Source: UBA4655 sp964585575
GTDB taxonomy: Bacteria > Planctomycetota > Planctomycetia > Pirellulales > UBA1268
DNA: 27,203 nucleotides
Direction of reading: 5' to 3'
Assembly: GCA_964585575.1 (NCBI GenBank)
Contig: CAZPEM010000029.1
Span: forward strand, 1-27,203
Positions 14,302-22,723 of this stretch are shown piece by piece. The notes under the pieces were generated by a model. It was not told where the DNA came from and searched no databases. It saw only the letters and a program-made list of their open reading frames with translations. Every line of letters starts with the position of its first letter. The first letter of the stretch is position 1. The position numbers and the translations under genes are program-made.

Positions 14302-15660
14302 ATGAGCGACATCCTCTTCCACTACTACCGCGTGAACCCGACGACATGGTTCTACCTGTCGTCGATTCTCGCGATCAGCCTGTTCTTCAAGTTCGGCCGC
14401 CTCTGGAGCGTCCGGAACCTCGATCTCGCCGGGCTCGTGCTGCTGGCGCCGGGCCTGCTCGCCGTCGAGTACGGGGGCTACAAGGCGTCGCCCGACGCCC
14501 AGCAACTCGGGTTCGTCTGGATTTTCGTGGTGACCGGATTCTTCATGGTGAGGATGCTGTTCGATTCGCTCATGGTCCGCCGGCCGCTCCTCGAGCCCAA
14601 CCTCACCAGCGGCGGTCTGCTCTTCCTCGGGGCGGCGCTCCTGTTCTTCCTGATGGCGAACGTGCTCAGCACGCGGCCGCAGCGAGACGACGTGGCGGGG
14701 GCGGCGACCGCCGACAAGCTCCAGGCGAGGGAGGCCGATGTCGACGCCGATCAGCTCGCGCGGCTCGGCCCGGGCTATCCGCTGCTTTTCCTGCTGCCGA
14801 AGATATCGACCCAGCGGATCTTCGCCCCCGACGCCGACGGCACGGTGGAGGTCGCGACGGGCGATTCGGCCCGCCGCGAGCGGCACGAGGCGGCGGCCAG
14901 GATCATGGCGATCGTGTCCCAACTGGCGATCGTGGCCGGGACGGTGCTGATCGGCTGGCTCCATTTCGAGAACCCGCGGCTGGGGATCGCCGCAGCCGTG
15001 CTCTACCTGCTGCTGCCCTACACGGCGATCATGACCGGCCGAGTGGACCACGCCCTGCCGGGGGCCCTCATCACGTGGGCCGTGGCGGCCTACCGCCGGC
15101 CGCTCATCTCGGGCGCCCTGATCGGCCTCGCGATGGGAACGATCTACTACCCCGTCTTCCTGCTGCCGCTCTGGTGCAGCTTCTACTGGGAGCGGGGAAT
15201 CCGCCGGTTCGCCCTCGGCGTGTCGGCGACGCTCCTGGCGCTCGTGGCGGGCCTCTGGATCACGTCCCCCGACTTCACGGTGTTCATCGGCCAGTTGCGG
15301 CAGATGTTCGGCTGGATCTTCCCGAGCGCCGTGTCGCTCGAGGGATTCTGGGCCCTGCCGAGCAACGATGCGGTTTTCCGCCTGCCGGTGCTCGCCGCGT
15401 TCCTTGCCATGATCACGACCATGGCGATCTGGCCGGCCCACAAGAACCTCGGCACGCTCATGAGTTGCACGGCGGCGGTGCTGCTCGGCAGCCAGTTCTG
15501 GAAGGCCCACAACGGCGGCCTCTTCATGGCGTGGTATCTGCCGATGCTCCTGCTCGTGATCTTCCGCCCCAACCTCGAGGATCGCGTGGCCCTCGCCGTG
15601 CTCGACGCGGAGTGGTTCGCAAGGCGGCGCCGGGAACCGGTCGGCGAGCGGGCCGCGTAG
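14302..15660 (+). CDS. Polytopic membrane protein, unknown function
   Basis: This is a 452-residue protein with about ten hydrophobic helices. Examples are WFYLSSILAISLFF (16-29), LAGLVLLAPGLLAV, FVWIFVVTGFFMV, LFLGAALLFFLMANVL, IVSQLAIVAGTVLIGWL, AVLYLLLPYTAIMTG and FALGVSATLLALVAGLWI. A soluble loop of about 75 residues (125-200) with an acidic, low-complexity start lies between helices. RVDHALPGAL and GTIYYPVFLLPLWCSFYW recall GT87-like mannosyltransferase (DUF2029) membrane proteins, but I see no certain catalytic motif. It begins 160 bases after the transporter in the same direction; those 160 bases hold no obvious signal. Confidence 0.65.
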   Translation: MSDILFHYYRVNPTTWFYLSSILAISLFFKFGRLWSVRNLDLAGLVLLAPGLLAVEYGGYKASPDAQQLGFVWIFVVTGFFMVRMLFDSLMVRRPLLEPNLTSGGLLFLGAALLFFLMANVLSTRPQRDDVAGAATADKLQAREADVDADQLARLGPGYPLLFLLPKISTQRIFAPDADGTVEVATGDSARRERHEAAARIMAIVSQLAIVAGTVLIGWLHFENPRLGIAAAVLYLLLPYTAIMTGRVDHALPGALITWAVAAYRRPLISGALIGLAMGTIYYPVFLLPLWCSFYWERGIRRFALGVSATLLALVAGLWITSPDFTVFIGQLRQMFGWIFPSAVSLEGFWALPSNDAVFRLPVLAAFLAMITTMAIWPAHKNLGTLMSCTAAVLLGSQFWKAHNGGLFMAWYLPMLLLVIFRPNLEDRVALAVLDAEWFARRRREPVGERAA

Positions 15661-15676
15661 CGGGCGTTCGATAGCT

Positions 15677-16459
15677 TCACCGCACGGGCGGCAGATCGGC
15701 GGGACGCCCATCGGCGGTGGTGGCCGCGGGCTTCGTCGGGTCGGGCACGCTGGCGTAGATGAACGGCTTCGTGAGGTCCACGGTGCCCGCGATCTCCGCC
15801 GGCTTCTTCTCCATCGGCTTGAACCAGTCGGTGTCGGGCCGCTCGCCCGCGAAGTCGACCTCGTCGTAGATCTCGCCATCCTGGAACGGGCCCGCGCCGA
15901 AGAACCAACGGTCGCGGGCGTGGCTGGCGACGTTCTCCTCGCCGCTCTGCCAGACCGCCAGCCCGCTCTCGCGGTAGTAGGCGAAGAGGCTGATCTTCGC
16001 GACGCCCCGCTGGTCGGTCCGCTTGAGGACGGACAGCTCGGGAATCGTCGTGCCGTGACCGGCGAATTCGACGCTCGTCGCGGGCACTCCCACGAGCACT
16101 CCGGTGCGGTCGGTGCCGATCGCTCCGGCGCGGGCCTCGACCACCACTTCGGCATCCTCGACCTTCGCCGCGATCCGGCAGCCCGATGCGAGCAGCTGGT
16201 GCCGCAGGACGCTCGTGAGGTAGTGCTGATCGTTGGTGTCGTCCATGAAGGCCGTGTCAAGGAACACCTTCCGCCCGGCGAGCGGCCGGAGATCGACCTT
16301 CTCGACCGCCCGCTCGATCGCGTCGGACACGAGCAGTTGCTCGGTGGCCGTCCGCTTCGAGTCGCTCCACCGGGTGTGGCCGCAGCCGGCCGCGGTGACG
16401 ACGACGCCTGCGAGGCAGGCGGCCGCGGCGACAGCGATGGCGGTGATGCGGAGGCGCAT
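15677..16459 (-). CDS. Exported lipoprotein-like protein, possibly DUF6655
   Basis: This 260-residue protein begins MRLRITAIAVAAAACLAGVV and reaches AAGCGHTRWSD. Cys-27 could be lipidated, though the lipobox has Ala at -3. The mature part starts DSKRTATEQLLVSDAIERAV and has a strand/helix pattern (GRKVFLDTAF, YLTSVLRHQLLASGC, VVVEARAGAIGTDR) and an AKISLFAYYRESGLAVW segment. The pattern recalls a planctomycete lipoprotein family I know as DUF6655; I am not certain of the number. It ends Pro/Asp-rich. The upstream open frame from 16618 is ignored because the signal peptide fixes the start at 16459. It is divergent from the small secreted protein at 16621. Confidence 0.65.
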   Translation of the reverse strand: MRLRITAIAVAAAACLAGVVVTAAGCGHTRWSDSKRTATEQLLVSDAIERAVEKVDLRPLAGRKVFLDTAFMDDTNDQHYLTSVLRHQLLASGCRIAAKVEDAEVVVEARAGAIGTDRTGVLVGVPATSVEFAGHGTTIPELSVLKRTDQRGVAKISLFAYYRESGLAVWQSGEENVASHARDRWFFGAGPFQDGEIYDEVDFAGERPDTDWFKPMEKKPAEIAGTVDLTKPFIYASVPDPTKPAATTADGRPADLPPVR

Positions 16460-16620
16460 GGAAAAAACCCAGTGAAAAAACCGCCGGGACGGTACCAACC
16501 GTTCCGGGACCGGCCCTAGGGCAAATCCCCCCGAAAATCCGCGGCGAACCGGCGTCGGGATCGCGGCGTAGGATTGACCGTGAGCGGTCGGTCCCCCTCT
16601 CCTCGAAAGCGGATGCACCC

Positions 16621-16911
16621 ATGCAGGCGGCGAAGTCGGCGGTTCGAACGGTTCTTTTCGGCGGCGGCGCGGCGGTCGCGATCGCGATGCTCCTCGGCAC
16701 CGGCCTCGCGTCGCGGGCCGAGGCCCGACCCCGCAACCCCTACTCGAGCTTCAACCTCTCCGGCGTGAACTACGGCGCCATGCAGTGGGAGCGGGCCCAG
16801 CGGGAGGGCCGCCGCGTCTGGCCCTACTACAACACGCCGTCACGGAGCAGAGCCACCAGTGCAATCAGGAGTGGCGGCACGGGCGGAGTCATCCTCCGGC
16901 GAGGCCGGTAG
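16621..16911 (+). CDS. Small secreted protein, unknown function
   Basis: This 96-residue protein has a clear signal peptide (VLFGGGAAVAIAMLLGTGLA, cleavage likely after RAEA near residue 36). The mature part is about 60 residues rich in Tyr, Trp, Arg and Asn (NPYSSFNLSGVNYGAMQWER, RVWPYYNTPSRS) with a basic C-terminus. I do not recognise a characterised family. Its last 23 bases overlap the convergent GNAT gene. The 161-base divergent region to 16459 holds a GGACGGTACC/GGAACGGTTGG-like imperfect repeat and no clear promoter. Confidence 0.6.
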   Translation: MQAAKSAVRTVLFGGGAAVAIAMLLGTGLASRAEARPRNPYSSFNLSGVNYGAMQWERAQREGRRVWPYYNTPSRSRATSAIRSGGTGGVILRRGR

Positions 16912-18034
16912 GCGGGTCGTCCTGGTACATGCGGTAGGTCTTCGTGCGGATCGCGCCGCCGCGTTCGAGGCTCTTCCGTGAGAGGTGGTTGCTCTCGAGC
17001 ACCCACGAGAACTCGACTTCCTTCATGCCCCATTCCTCGAGCGGCTTCACGAGCCCGCTCAGGAGCACGAGTCCGATCCCCCACGCCTGAAACTCCGGCA
17101 CGACGTTGGCCGTCATCGCCCGCATGTTCTTGATCGCCCGACGGTTCCAGAGGAGCCGCAGAAACCCGAACGGAAACAGGCGGCCGTCGATCGCCCGGAT
17201 CCGCGGGTTGTAGTCGAGCAGGGAGAAGGTCGTGCCGACCGGCTTCCCCTCGACCTCGGCCACGAGCGCGAGCTCCGGCACGATGAGGTGCTTCAGCTCC
17301 GCGGCGAGGTGGGCGATCTCCTTCTTCGTGAAGGGCACGAAGCCCCAGGTGCCGGGCAGGCTCGCGTTGTAGGTCTCGAAGAAGAGCTTCACCCCCTCCT
17401 CGAACCGCTTCTTGTCGAGCGTGCGGATCACCACCCCGAAACGCTCGCGAATGCTCTCGGTCATCGATTGGAGCTTCGGGTCGAGCGTCTCGAGCATCGA
17501 CAGCTCGCCCCAGAAGGCGTACATGTCCTGCACCTTCACGAAGCCGTTCTCCTCCACGAGGCGGGCGTAGTAGGGAGGGTTGTAGGTCATCATGAACGAC
17601 GGCGGCTTGTCGAAGGCGTCGACGAGGAGGCCCGCCTCGTAGTTGAGCGAAGGATTGGCCGGACCACGGACGCACGTCATGCCCTTGGCGTGGAGCCAGT
17701 TCCTCGCCGCGTCGAAGAGCGCCTTGGCGGCCTCCGAGTCGTCGTCGCATTCGAAGAAGCCGAAGAAGCCCCGCTTCTCCTCATGGAGGGCGTTGTGGGC
17801 CCGGTTGACGATGGCCGTGATCCTGCCGACGTCGGTGCCGCCGCGGGTCGCCAGGAACGACCGGGCCTCCGCCTGCTCGTAGAAGGGGTGTGGCCGGAAC
17901 CCGAGGAGCTGCTTCTGGGCGTGGACGAGCGGCGGCACCCAGTGGGGATTTCCGCGGTAGATCCGCCAGGCGAACCGGATGAACCGCCTCTGCTCGGAGC
18001 GGGTTTCGACCGGCCGCACGACCACTGGTTGCAC
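16889..18034 (-). CDS. GNAT-family N-acetyltransferase-like protein
   Basis: This 381-residue protein starts at GTG 18034 with AGGA about 11 bases upstream. The N-terminal half has RRFIRFAWRIYRGNPHWVPP, the hallmark opening of a family of GNAT-like proteins, and ATRGGTDVGRITAIVNRAHN. The C-terminal half has a GNAT core: ALVAEVEGKPVGTTFSLLDYNP, then AWGIGLVLLSGLVKPLEEWGMKEVEFSWVLESNHLSRKSLERGG, where Asn-His near the end matches the usual acetyl-CoA/substrate helix. It probably transfers an acyl group to an unknown substrate. It is convergent with the 16621 gene and divergent from the 18114 gene (79 bases between). Confidence 0.75.
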   Translation of the reverse strand: MQPVVVRPVETRSEQRRFIRFAWRIYRGNPHWVPPLVHAQKQLLGFRPHPFYEQAEARSFLATRGGTDVGRITAIVNRAHNALHEEKRGFFGFFECDDDSEAAKALFDAARNWLHAKGMTCVRGPANPSLNYEAGLLVDAFDKPPSFMMTYNPPYYARLVEENGFVKVQDMYAFWGELSMLETLDPKLQSMTESIRERFGVVIRTLDKKRFEEGVKLFFETYNASLPGTWGFVPFTKKEIAHLAAELKHLIVPELALVAEVEGKPVGTTFSLLDYNPRIRAIDGRLFPFGFLRLLWNRRAIKNMRAMTANVVPEFQAWGIGLVLLSGLVKPLEEWGMKEVEFSWVLESNHLSRKSLERGGAIRTKTYRMYQDDPPTGLAGG

Positions 18035-18071
18035 GAATGGGGCTTCCTGATGCCTTGTTCGACTCTTTTCG

Positions 18072-18077
18072 TATCAT
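18072..18077 (+). promoter_or_regulatory. Possible -10 box for the 18114 operon
   Basis: TATCAT lies 36 bases before the ATG at 18114 in the GNAT/epimerase divergent region. The same TATCAT occurs before the FGE gene (11196-11201), but a good -35 is absent in both cases. Confidence 0.35.
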
Positions 18078-18113
18078 CAAGGCCCGACGCGTCCCGCGTC
18101 AACCGAAAACGAC

Positions 18114-19130
18114 ATGAACGAAACCTCCGGAACCACCGCGGCCGTCGACGTCCTCGTGACCGGGGGCACGGGGCTCGTCGGCAACAACGTCATCCGCATG
18201 CTCCTCGAGGCCGGACGCACGGTGCGGGCGGTCGTCCGCGGCCGCACGGGCCTGCAGGGGAAGGCGGTCGAGGGGCTCGCGATCGAGCGGGCCACTGGCG
18301 ACGTGACCGATGCCGACGCCGTGCGACGGGCCGTGGCCGGCGCCAAGATCGTCGTCCACTCCGCCGCGATGGTCCACGTCGGCTGGCGCAATCTCCATGC
18401 GATGCGGCGGGTGAACGTCGAGGGGACACGGCTCGTCGCCGAGGCCTGTCGCCGCGAGGGCGCGAGGCTCGTGCACGTCTCGAGCGTCGATGCCCTCGGC
18501 ATCCCCGACGACGGCGGGCCCGGCGACGAGGAGACTCCTCCCGGAGGCATGGTGGACTGTCCCTACGTCTTCACGAAGCGGGAGGCGGAGCGGGCCGTGC
18601 TCGACGAGGTCGAACGCGGACTCGACGCCGTGATCGTGAATCCCGTCTACATGCTCGGCCCCTGGGACTGGAAGCCTTCGAGCGGGAGGATGCTGCTGGA
18701 GGTCGCGGCGGGCCGCGGGCTCTTCGCGCCGCCCGGCTCGAACGACTTCGCCGACGTCCGCGACGTGGCCGCGGGAATCCTCTCGGCTATGGCGCTCGGG
18801 GTCACGGGCCGCCGCTACATCCTCGGCGGCCATCCGCTCTCCTACGGCGACGCCTGGAGGATCTTCGCGAAGGTGACCGGCCGCAGGCCACCGCTTCGCG
18901 ACGCGCCGCCGCGGATCGTGAGGGCGGCGGGCCGCTTCGGCGACCTTCTCGCCGCGGTCACCGGCCGCGAAGGACCGGTGAACTCCGCCGCGACCGCCAT
19001 GTCGATGCTGCGACACAACTTCCGCTTCGACCGGGCACGGTCGGAGCTCAACTACGCCGTCAGGCCGATCGAGCGGACCGTCGCCGACACCTGGGACTGG
19101 TTCCTCGCCCACGGCTACGCGAAGCGGTGA
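18114..19130 (+). CDS. NAD(P)-dependent epimerase/dehydratase (extended SDR)
   Basis: This 338-residue extended short-chain dehydrogenase has the nucleotide motif VLVTGGTGLVGNNV (13-26), VVHSAAMVHVGW, the strand HVSSVDALGI with catalytic Ser-123/124, and YVFTK (Y151, K155). The order matches dihydroflavonol-reductase-like and hopanoid-associated sugar epimerases (HpnA-like), and NPVYMLGPWDWKPSSGRML is typical of that group. The exact substrate is not readable; a nucleotide sugar or ketone is likely. It is first in a tight set with the response regulator (7 bases) and HEAT-repeat gene downstream. Confidence 0.85.
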   Translation: MNETSGTTAAVDVLVTGGTGLVGNNVIRMLLEAGRTVRAVVRGRTGLQGKAVEGLAIERATGDVTDADAVRRAVAGAKIVVHSAAMVHVGWRNLHAMRRVNVEGTRLVAEACRREGARLVHVSSVDALGIPDDGGPGDEETPPGGMVDCPYVFTKREAERAVLDEVERGLDAVIVNPVYMLGPWDWKPSSGRMLLEVAAGRGLFAPPGSNDFADVRDVAAGILSAMALGVTGRRYILGGHPLSYGDAWRIFAKVTGRRPPLRDAPPRIVRAAGRFGDLLAAVTGREGPVNSAATAMSMLRHNFRFDRARSELNYAVRPIERTVADTWDWFLAHGYAKR

Positions 19131-19137
19131 AGCTGCC

Positions 19138-19869
19138 ATGCCACACGTCCTCGTCGTCGAAGACGAAGAGCACCTCGCGATCGGGATCAAGTTCAACCTC
19201 GAGGCCGAGGGCTTCACCGTCACCACCGTCGGCGACGGGCAGGCCGCGATCGAGTCGGTCGCCTCCGCCGCCCCGCCGATCGACCTGGTCGTGCTCGACA
19301 TCATGCTCCCCGGCATGAGCGGCTACGCCGTCTGCGAGGCGATCCGGGCGAAGGGTGATGCCGTGCCGATCGTGATGCTCACCGCCCGCACGCTCGTGGA
19401 AGACCGCATCCGCGGGTTCGACTCCGGCACCGACATCTACCTCCAGAAGCCCTTCGACATCGACGAATTGATCTCGATCGTGCGAAGCCTCGTCACCAGG
19501 CGGGGCCGCGGCCAGCCGGCCACGAGCGGCAATGCCGAGCCATCCGACGGCCGCGAAGAGGCGGTCTGCCGGTTCGGCGACTGCGAGGTGAACTTCGACA
19601 CCTGGGAGGCCAAGTCGGGCGACAAGCCCGTGCGGCTCACGAACCTCGAGATGAAGCTCCTGAAGTACCTCGTCGAGCACGAGGGGGTGGTAGTGTCGCG
19701 GACGGAGCTGCTCGAGAAGGTCTGGGGCATGACGCACTCGCCGGCGACGCGGACGGTGGACACCTTCATGCTCAACCTGCGGAAGTACTTCGAGAAGGAT
19801 CCGTCGCGGCCCGTGCACTTCCTCTCCGTCCGCGGCACCGGCTACCGCTTCGTCCGCAAGGCCGGCTGA
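19138..19869 (+). CDS. OmpR/PhoB-type response regulator
   Basis: This 243-residue regulator has a receiver domain with acidic pocket E8-D9, phospho-acceptor D54 in LVVLDIMLPG, T82 in IVMLTAR and K104 in YLQKPF. A Ser/Gly-rich linker (about 122-140) leads to a winged-helix DNA-binding domain: VRLTNLEMKLLKYLVEH, SRTELLEKVWG, TRTVDTFMLNLRKYFEKD and the terminal GTGYRFV. All key residues are present, so it should be phosphorylated by a histidine kinase. No kinase gene lies in this window, making it an orphan. It starts 7 bases after the epimerase stop. Confidence 0.92.
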   Translation: MPHVLVVEDEEHLAIGIKFNLEAEGFTVTTVGDGQAAIESVASAAPPIDLVVLDIMLPGMSGYAVCEAIRAKGDAVPIVMLTARTLVEDRIRGFDSGTDIYLQKPFDIDELISIVRSLVTRRGRGQPATSGNAEPSDGREEAVCRFGDCEVNFDTWEAKSGDKPVRLTNLEMKLLKYLVEHEGVVVSRTELLEKVWGMTHSPATRTVDTFMLNLRKYFEKDPSRPVHFLSVRGTGYRFVRKAG

Positions 19870-19884
19870 CCCGGGAGAACACCC

Positions 19885-20277
19885 ATGACGATCGCGAATC
19901 TCGTCGAGCTCCTACGGTCGGGCGACCCGGCGACCCGCCTCGATGCGGCCGAGCGGATCTGCCACATGGCGGAGGACGCCGCACCGGCGGCGGTCGATCT
20001 GGTCCGCGCGTGCACCGACGCCGACGAGCAGGTCAGGGAATGGGTGGTCGCGGCGCTCGAGGGGCTCGGGGCTCCGCCGGAGGCGTCGATCCCGGCGCTT
20101 GGGGGCCTCGCCGCGTCGGAGAATCCGCTTGCGGCCTATTGGGCGATCACGCTTCTCGGGCGGGCTGGGCAGGCGGCGAAATCTGCGGTGCCGGCGATGA
20201 CGGCCTGCCTCCAATCGAAGGACGAAGCGGTCCGCAGGCGGGCCGCCTGGGCGATTGAAAAGATCGGCCCGGCCTGA
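19885..20277 (+). CDS. HEAT-repeat protein
   Basis: This 130-residue, entirely helical protein is made of about four HEAT-like pairs: VELLRSGDPATRLDAAERICHM, VDLVRACTDADEQVREWVVAALEGLG, IPALGGLAASENPLAAYWAITLLGRAG and VPAMTACLQSKDEAVRRRAAWAIEKIG. Each shows the D-x-x-V/L-R-x-x-A-x-x-A-L pattern. Such domains bind other proteins; no enzymatic role is evident. GGGAG about 9 bases before the ATG serves as ribosome binding site, and 15 bases separate it from the response regulator, so it is probably the third gene of that operon. Confidence 0.82.
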   Translation: MTIANLVELLRSGDPATRLDAAERICHMAEDAAPAAVDLVRACTDADEQVREWVVAALEGLGAPPEASIPALGGLAASENPLAAYWAITLLGRAGQAAKSAVPAMTACLQSKDEAVRRRAAWAIEKIGPA

Positions 20278-20454
20278 GCCGACGGCCGATATCTCCTGCG
20301 GGTCCGCACGGCCGTCGCCAGAGGTGCGCCGCTGGGTTTCCGGGGGAGGTTCACGCCATCGGTCTCGCTTTGTCCGCGGGCGGCATGCCTGCGGAGCGGG
20401 ATCGCGGTCTTCATCCTCGCGATCTCAATTCGCGGCGTCGCCATCGCCGGGCCG

Positions 20455-21294
20455 GTGAAGCCGTGGGATGCGGTGCTCATCGCGAGCTTCAACATCCAGG
20501 TCTTCGGCGAATCGAAGATGGGCAAGCCGCAGGTCGTCGAGCTGCTCGCGCGGGTCGTCCGCAACTTCGACATCGTCGCGATCCAGGAGGTGCGGGCGAA
20601 GTCCGACTCGATCGTGCCGGAATTCGTCCGCCACGTGAACGCCGACGGCGGCCGCTACCACTGGGTCATCGGGCCGCGGCAGGGACGCACCGTGAGCAAG
20701 GAGCAGTACACGTTCGTCTACGACACCGACCGGATCGAGGTCGACGTGGCGTCGGTCGGGATCGTGCCCGATCCCGGCGGCCGGCTCCACCGCCCGCCGA
20801 TGCACGCCCGCTTCCGCACGAAGGTGATCCCGCAGCAGATGGCCTTCACCTTCTGGCTCGTCAACATCCACACCGACCCCGACGAGGTGCCACAGGAGCT
20901 CGAGGCGCTCACCGACGTCTTCCTCGGCATGCAGCGGGCCCGGCCCGACGAGGACGACGTCATCCTGCTCGGCGACCTCAACGCCGGCCCGCCGGAGTTT
21001 CGATCGTTTCAGCGGATCCCGAACGTCGGCTGGGCCGTTTCCGGCGTCACGACCAACACCCGCCGCACGAAGACCTACGACAACCTCGTCTTCACCCGCT
21101 CGGCCACACGCGAGTATCTCGGGGCCTGGGGCGTCTTCGACCTCCAGAGCCACTTCGGACTGCCGCTCGAGGCGGCCCTCGAGGTCTCCGACCACAACCC
21201 TGTCTGGGCGGCGTTTCACCCCTGCGAGGTTCCCGGACCTCCCGTCGGCCCCGCCCATCCCGGCATGGCCGGCGGCCCGCCGCCGCGTCAGTGA
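20455..21294 (+). CDS. Endonuclease/exonuclease/phosphatase (EEP) family protein
   Basis: This EEP-fold protein of about 279 residues carries the DNase I-like metal and catalytic residues: N13 in SFNIQVFG, E45 in VAIQEVR, H139 in VNIHTD, D174 and N176 in LLGDLNAGP, and D246-H247 in VSDHNPVWA. It should hydrolyse phosphodiester or phosphomonoester bonds, as DNase I-like nucleases do. The tail is Pro/Gly-rich. The GTG at 20455 is the only standard start in frame, yet the frame is open back to 20278 and encodes a hydrophobic, signal-like stretch (IAVFILAISIRGVAIA) just before it. The true protein may therefore be exported, with its start lost to a frameshift or using an unusual codon. It converges with the next gene, overlapping by 7 bases. 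Confidence 0.82.
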   Translation: MKPWDAVLIASFNIQVFGESKMGKPQVVELLARVVRNFDIVAIQEVRAKSDSIVPEFVRHVNADGGRYHWVIGPRQGRTVSKEQYTFVYDTDRIEVDVASVGIVPDPGGRLHRPPMHARFRTKVIPQQMAFTFWLVNIHTDPDEVPQELEALTDVFLGMQRARPDEDDVILLGDLNAGPPEFRSFQRIPNVGWAVSGVTTNTRRTKTYDNLVFTRSATREYLGAWGVFDLQSHFGLPLEAALEVSDHNPVWAAFHPCEVPGPPVGPAHPGMAGGPPPRQ

Positions 21295-22637
21295 CGGCCA
21301 CCGGCCGCCGTCTCGAGGAACCGTCGCGGCAGATGGACGCCGGGATTGTCGCGCAATGCCGCGATCGCCGACGGGCTCGCCGACTCGAGGCTCCGCAGCG
21401 ACAGCGACACGCCCGAGTGCGAGGCGAGGATCCGCGCGACCGGATCGCTGAGCCGCTTGACCCGGTCGAGCGAGAGCAGCGGATGCTTCACGACCGCCCT
21501 CGCCACGTCCTCGCCGAGCGACTCGAGCCCCGAGAGCGATAGTTCGCCCGCAGCATACGTGGCGAGGATCGCGGCGACGGCGGGCGAGATACGGGTCACG
21601 CCGCTGAGACCAAGCCCGTTGAGTCCGGCCGTGCCACGGCGGCAGGGCCGGGCCGCGAGCAACTCGGCACGGGCGACGTCGAGCGAATGAAGGCCGCCGA
21701 TCTCGAGCGGCCCGCGGTGCTGTGCAAGCGCGACGAGCGTCGCGAGCGGTATCCCGTCGTCCACGCGAATCACGAGGGATCCCTCGTGGCAGCCGAGCCA
21801 TTCGGCCACCGGCTCGTCGAGTTCGAGCTCGCGAAAGAGAAGCGGCCCGCGGTGCGCGGCGAGATGCTCCGCCTGCCTCGGCGAGAGCCGACGCAGCTTC
21901 TTGAGGCAGAGATGCCCCTCGCGGCTACCGAACGCCCCGGCCACCGCGTCGGAAATCGACGCCAGGCCGTGCAGGTGAAGCTCGCCCCGATACCGCGCGA
22001 GGTGCCTTGCCGCACGGCCGGAGAGCCGATCGCAGCCTTCGAGCGTGAGGTTGCCGCGGTGCATCGCAAGGGCCGCGGCGACCCGCGAGGGCACCCGCAC
22101 GAGGCCCGCGAGATAGAGGTCGCTCGCATGCCGCGCGAGGCCCCTCGCGGCCTCGGGGGAGAGTCTTCGCAGCCGCTCGAAGGAGAGCTCTCCCTCGTGA
22201 CGGCCGAGCGACCGGGCCGCCGTCGTCGAGAGCTGGCGGAGATTGTTGAGCGACAGGCCGCCGCCGGGATGCCGCGCCAGCTCGGCGGCCACCGCGTCGG
22301 TGAGGTAGGTGAGCCGGTCGAGGTAGAGATGGCCCCGGTGCAGGACGAGCTGGCGGGCGACCGAGAGGGGCAGGTGAACCAGGCCGTGCAGGTAGAGATG
22401 CGTCTTGTAATGGCCGAGGACGCCGGCCGGGGCGTCGGCCTCGGGCCGGTCGAGCGTCACCCAGCCGTAGGCGCCGGAGCCGATCGCGTCGTCCCCGGCC
22501 CGGGAGAGACCTTCGTCGGTCGCCACGATCGGCCTCGTGAACGCCGCCACGAGCCTGCGGGCCCGCGTCGCGTCGAGCTGCACGATCGCGCCCGTCCGCC
22601 TTCGCAGCGACACATCCTCCTCGCCCGTCTCGGCCAT
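21288..22637 (-). CDS. Leucine-rich-repeat-like protein with ~15 23-residue units
   Basis: This is a 449-residue protein. AAGGAG about 8 bases before the ATG at 22637 fixes the start. Residues 1-76 are non-repetitive with no signal peptide. From about 77 to the end it is almost wholly built of some fifteen units of 22-24 residues, with consensus H-x-G-x-L-x-L-x-x-L-x-x-LS-x-x-x-A-x-x-LA-x (for example HEGELSFERLRRLSPEAARG, HRGNLTLEGCDRLSGRAARH). The LxLxxL core and length are like LRR solenoids, with a helix containing A-x-x-LA on the back. It should be a protein-binding scaffold; the partner is unknown. It probably is cytoplasmic. Confidence 0.75.
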   Translation of the reverse strand: MAETGEEDVSLRRRTGAIVQLDATRARRLVAAFTRPIVATDEGLSRAGDDAIGSGAYGWVTLDRPEADAPAGVLGHYKTHLYLHGLVHLPLSVARQLVLHRGHLYLDRLTYLTDAVAAELARHPGGGLSLNNLRQLSTTAARSLGRHEGELSFERLRRLSPEAARGLARHASDLYLAGLVRVPSRVAAALAMHRGNLTLEGCDRLSGRAARHLARYRGELHLHGLASISDAVAGAFGSREGHLCLKKLRRLSPRQAEHLAAHRGPLLFRELELDEPVAEWLGCHEGSLVIRVDDGIPLATLVALAQHRGPLEIGGLHSLDVARAELLAARPCRRGTAGLNGLGLSGVTRISPAVAAILATYAAGELSLSGLESLGEDVARAVVKHPLLSLDRVKRLSDPVARILASHSGVSLSLRSLESASPSAIAALRDNPGVHLPRRFLETAAGGRH

Positions 22638-22723
22638 CGGCTGCTCCTTCGCTGCGCGAAGCGTCGCCCTTCGATCGCGGTGAGAACATCGTATGCGGCG
22701 GTGAAGTCGAACCAAGCCGCAAT

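Noticed and set aside
12348..14312. A 654-codon open frame antisense to the SLC13-type transporter
   Set aside because: Its product is an Arg/His/Asp-rich composition typical of the reverse strand of GC-rich genes, while the plus-strand frame has clear transporter motifs.
14125..16260. A 711-codon minus-strand open frame
   Set aside because: It spans two genes with good protein signatures and encodes low-quality Arg/Glu/His-rich sequence; a GC-bias artefact.
16985..19318. A 777-codon plus-strand open frame
   Set aside because: It runs antisense to the GNAT gene and then out of frame through the epimerase and regulator; no domain is visible in it.
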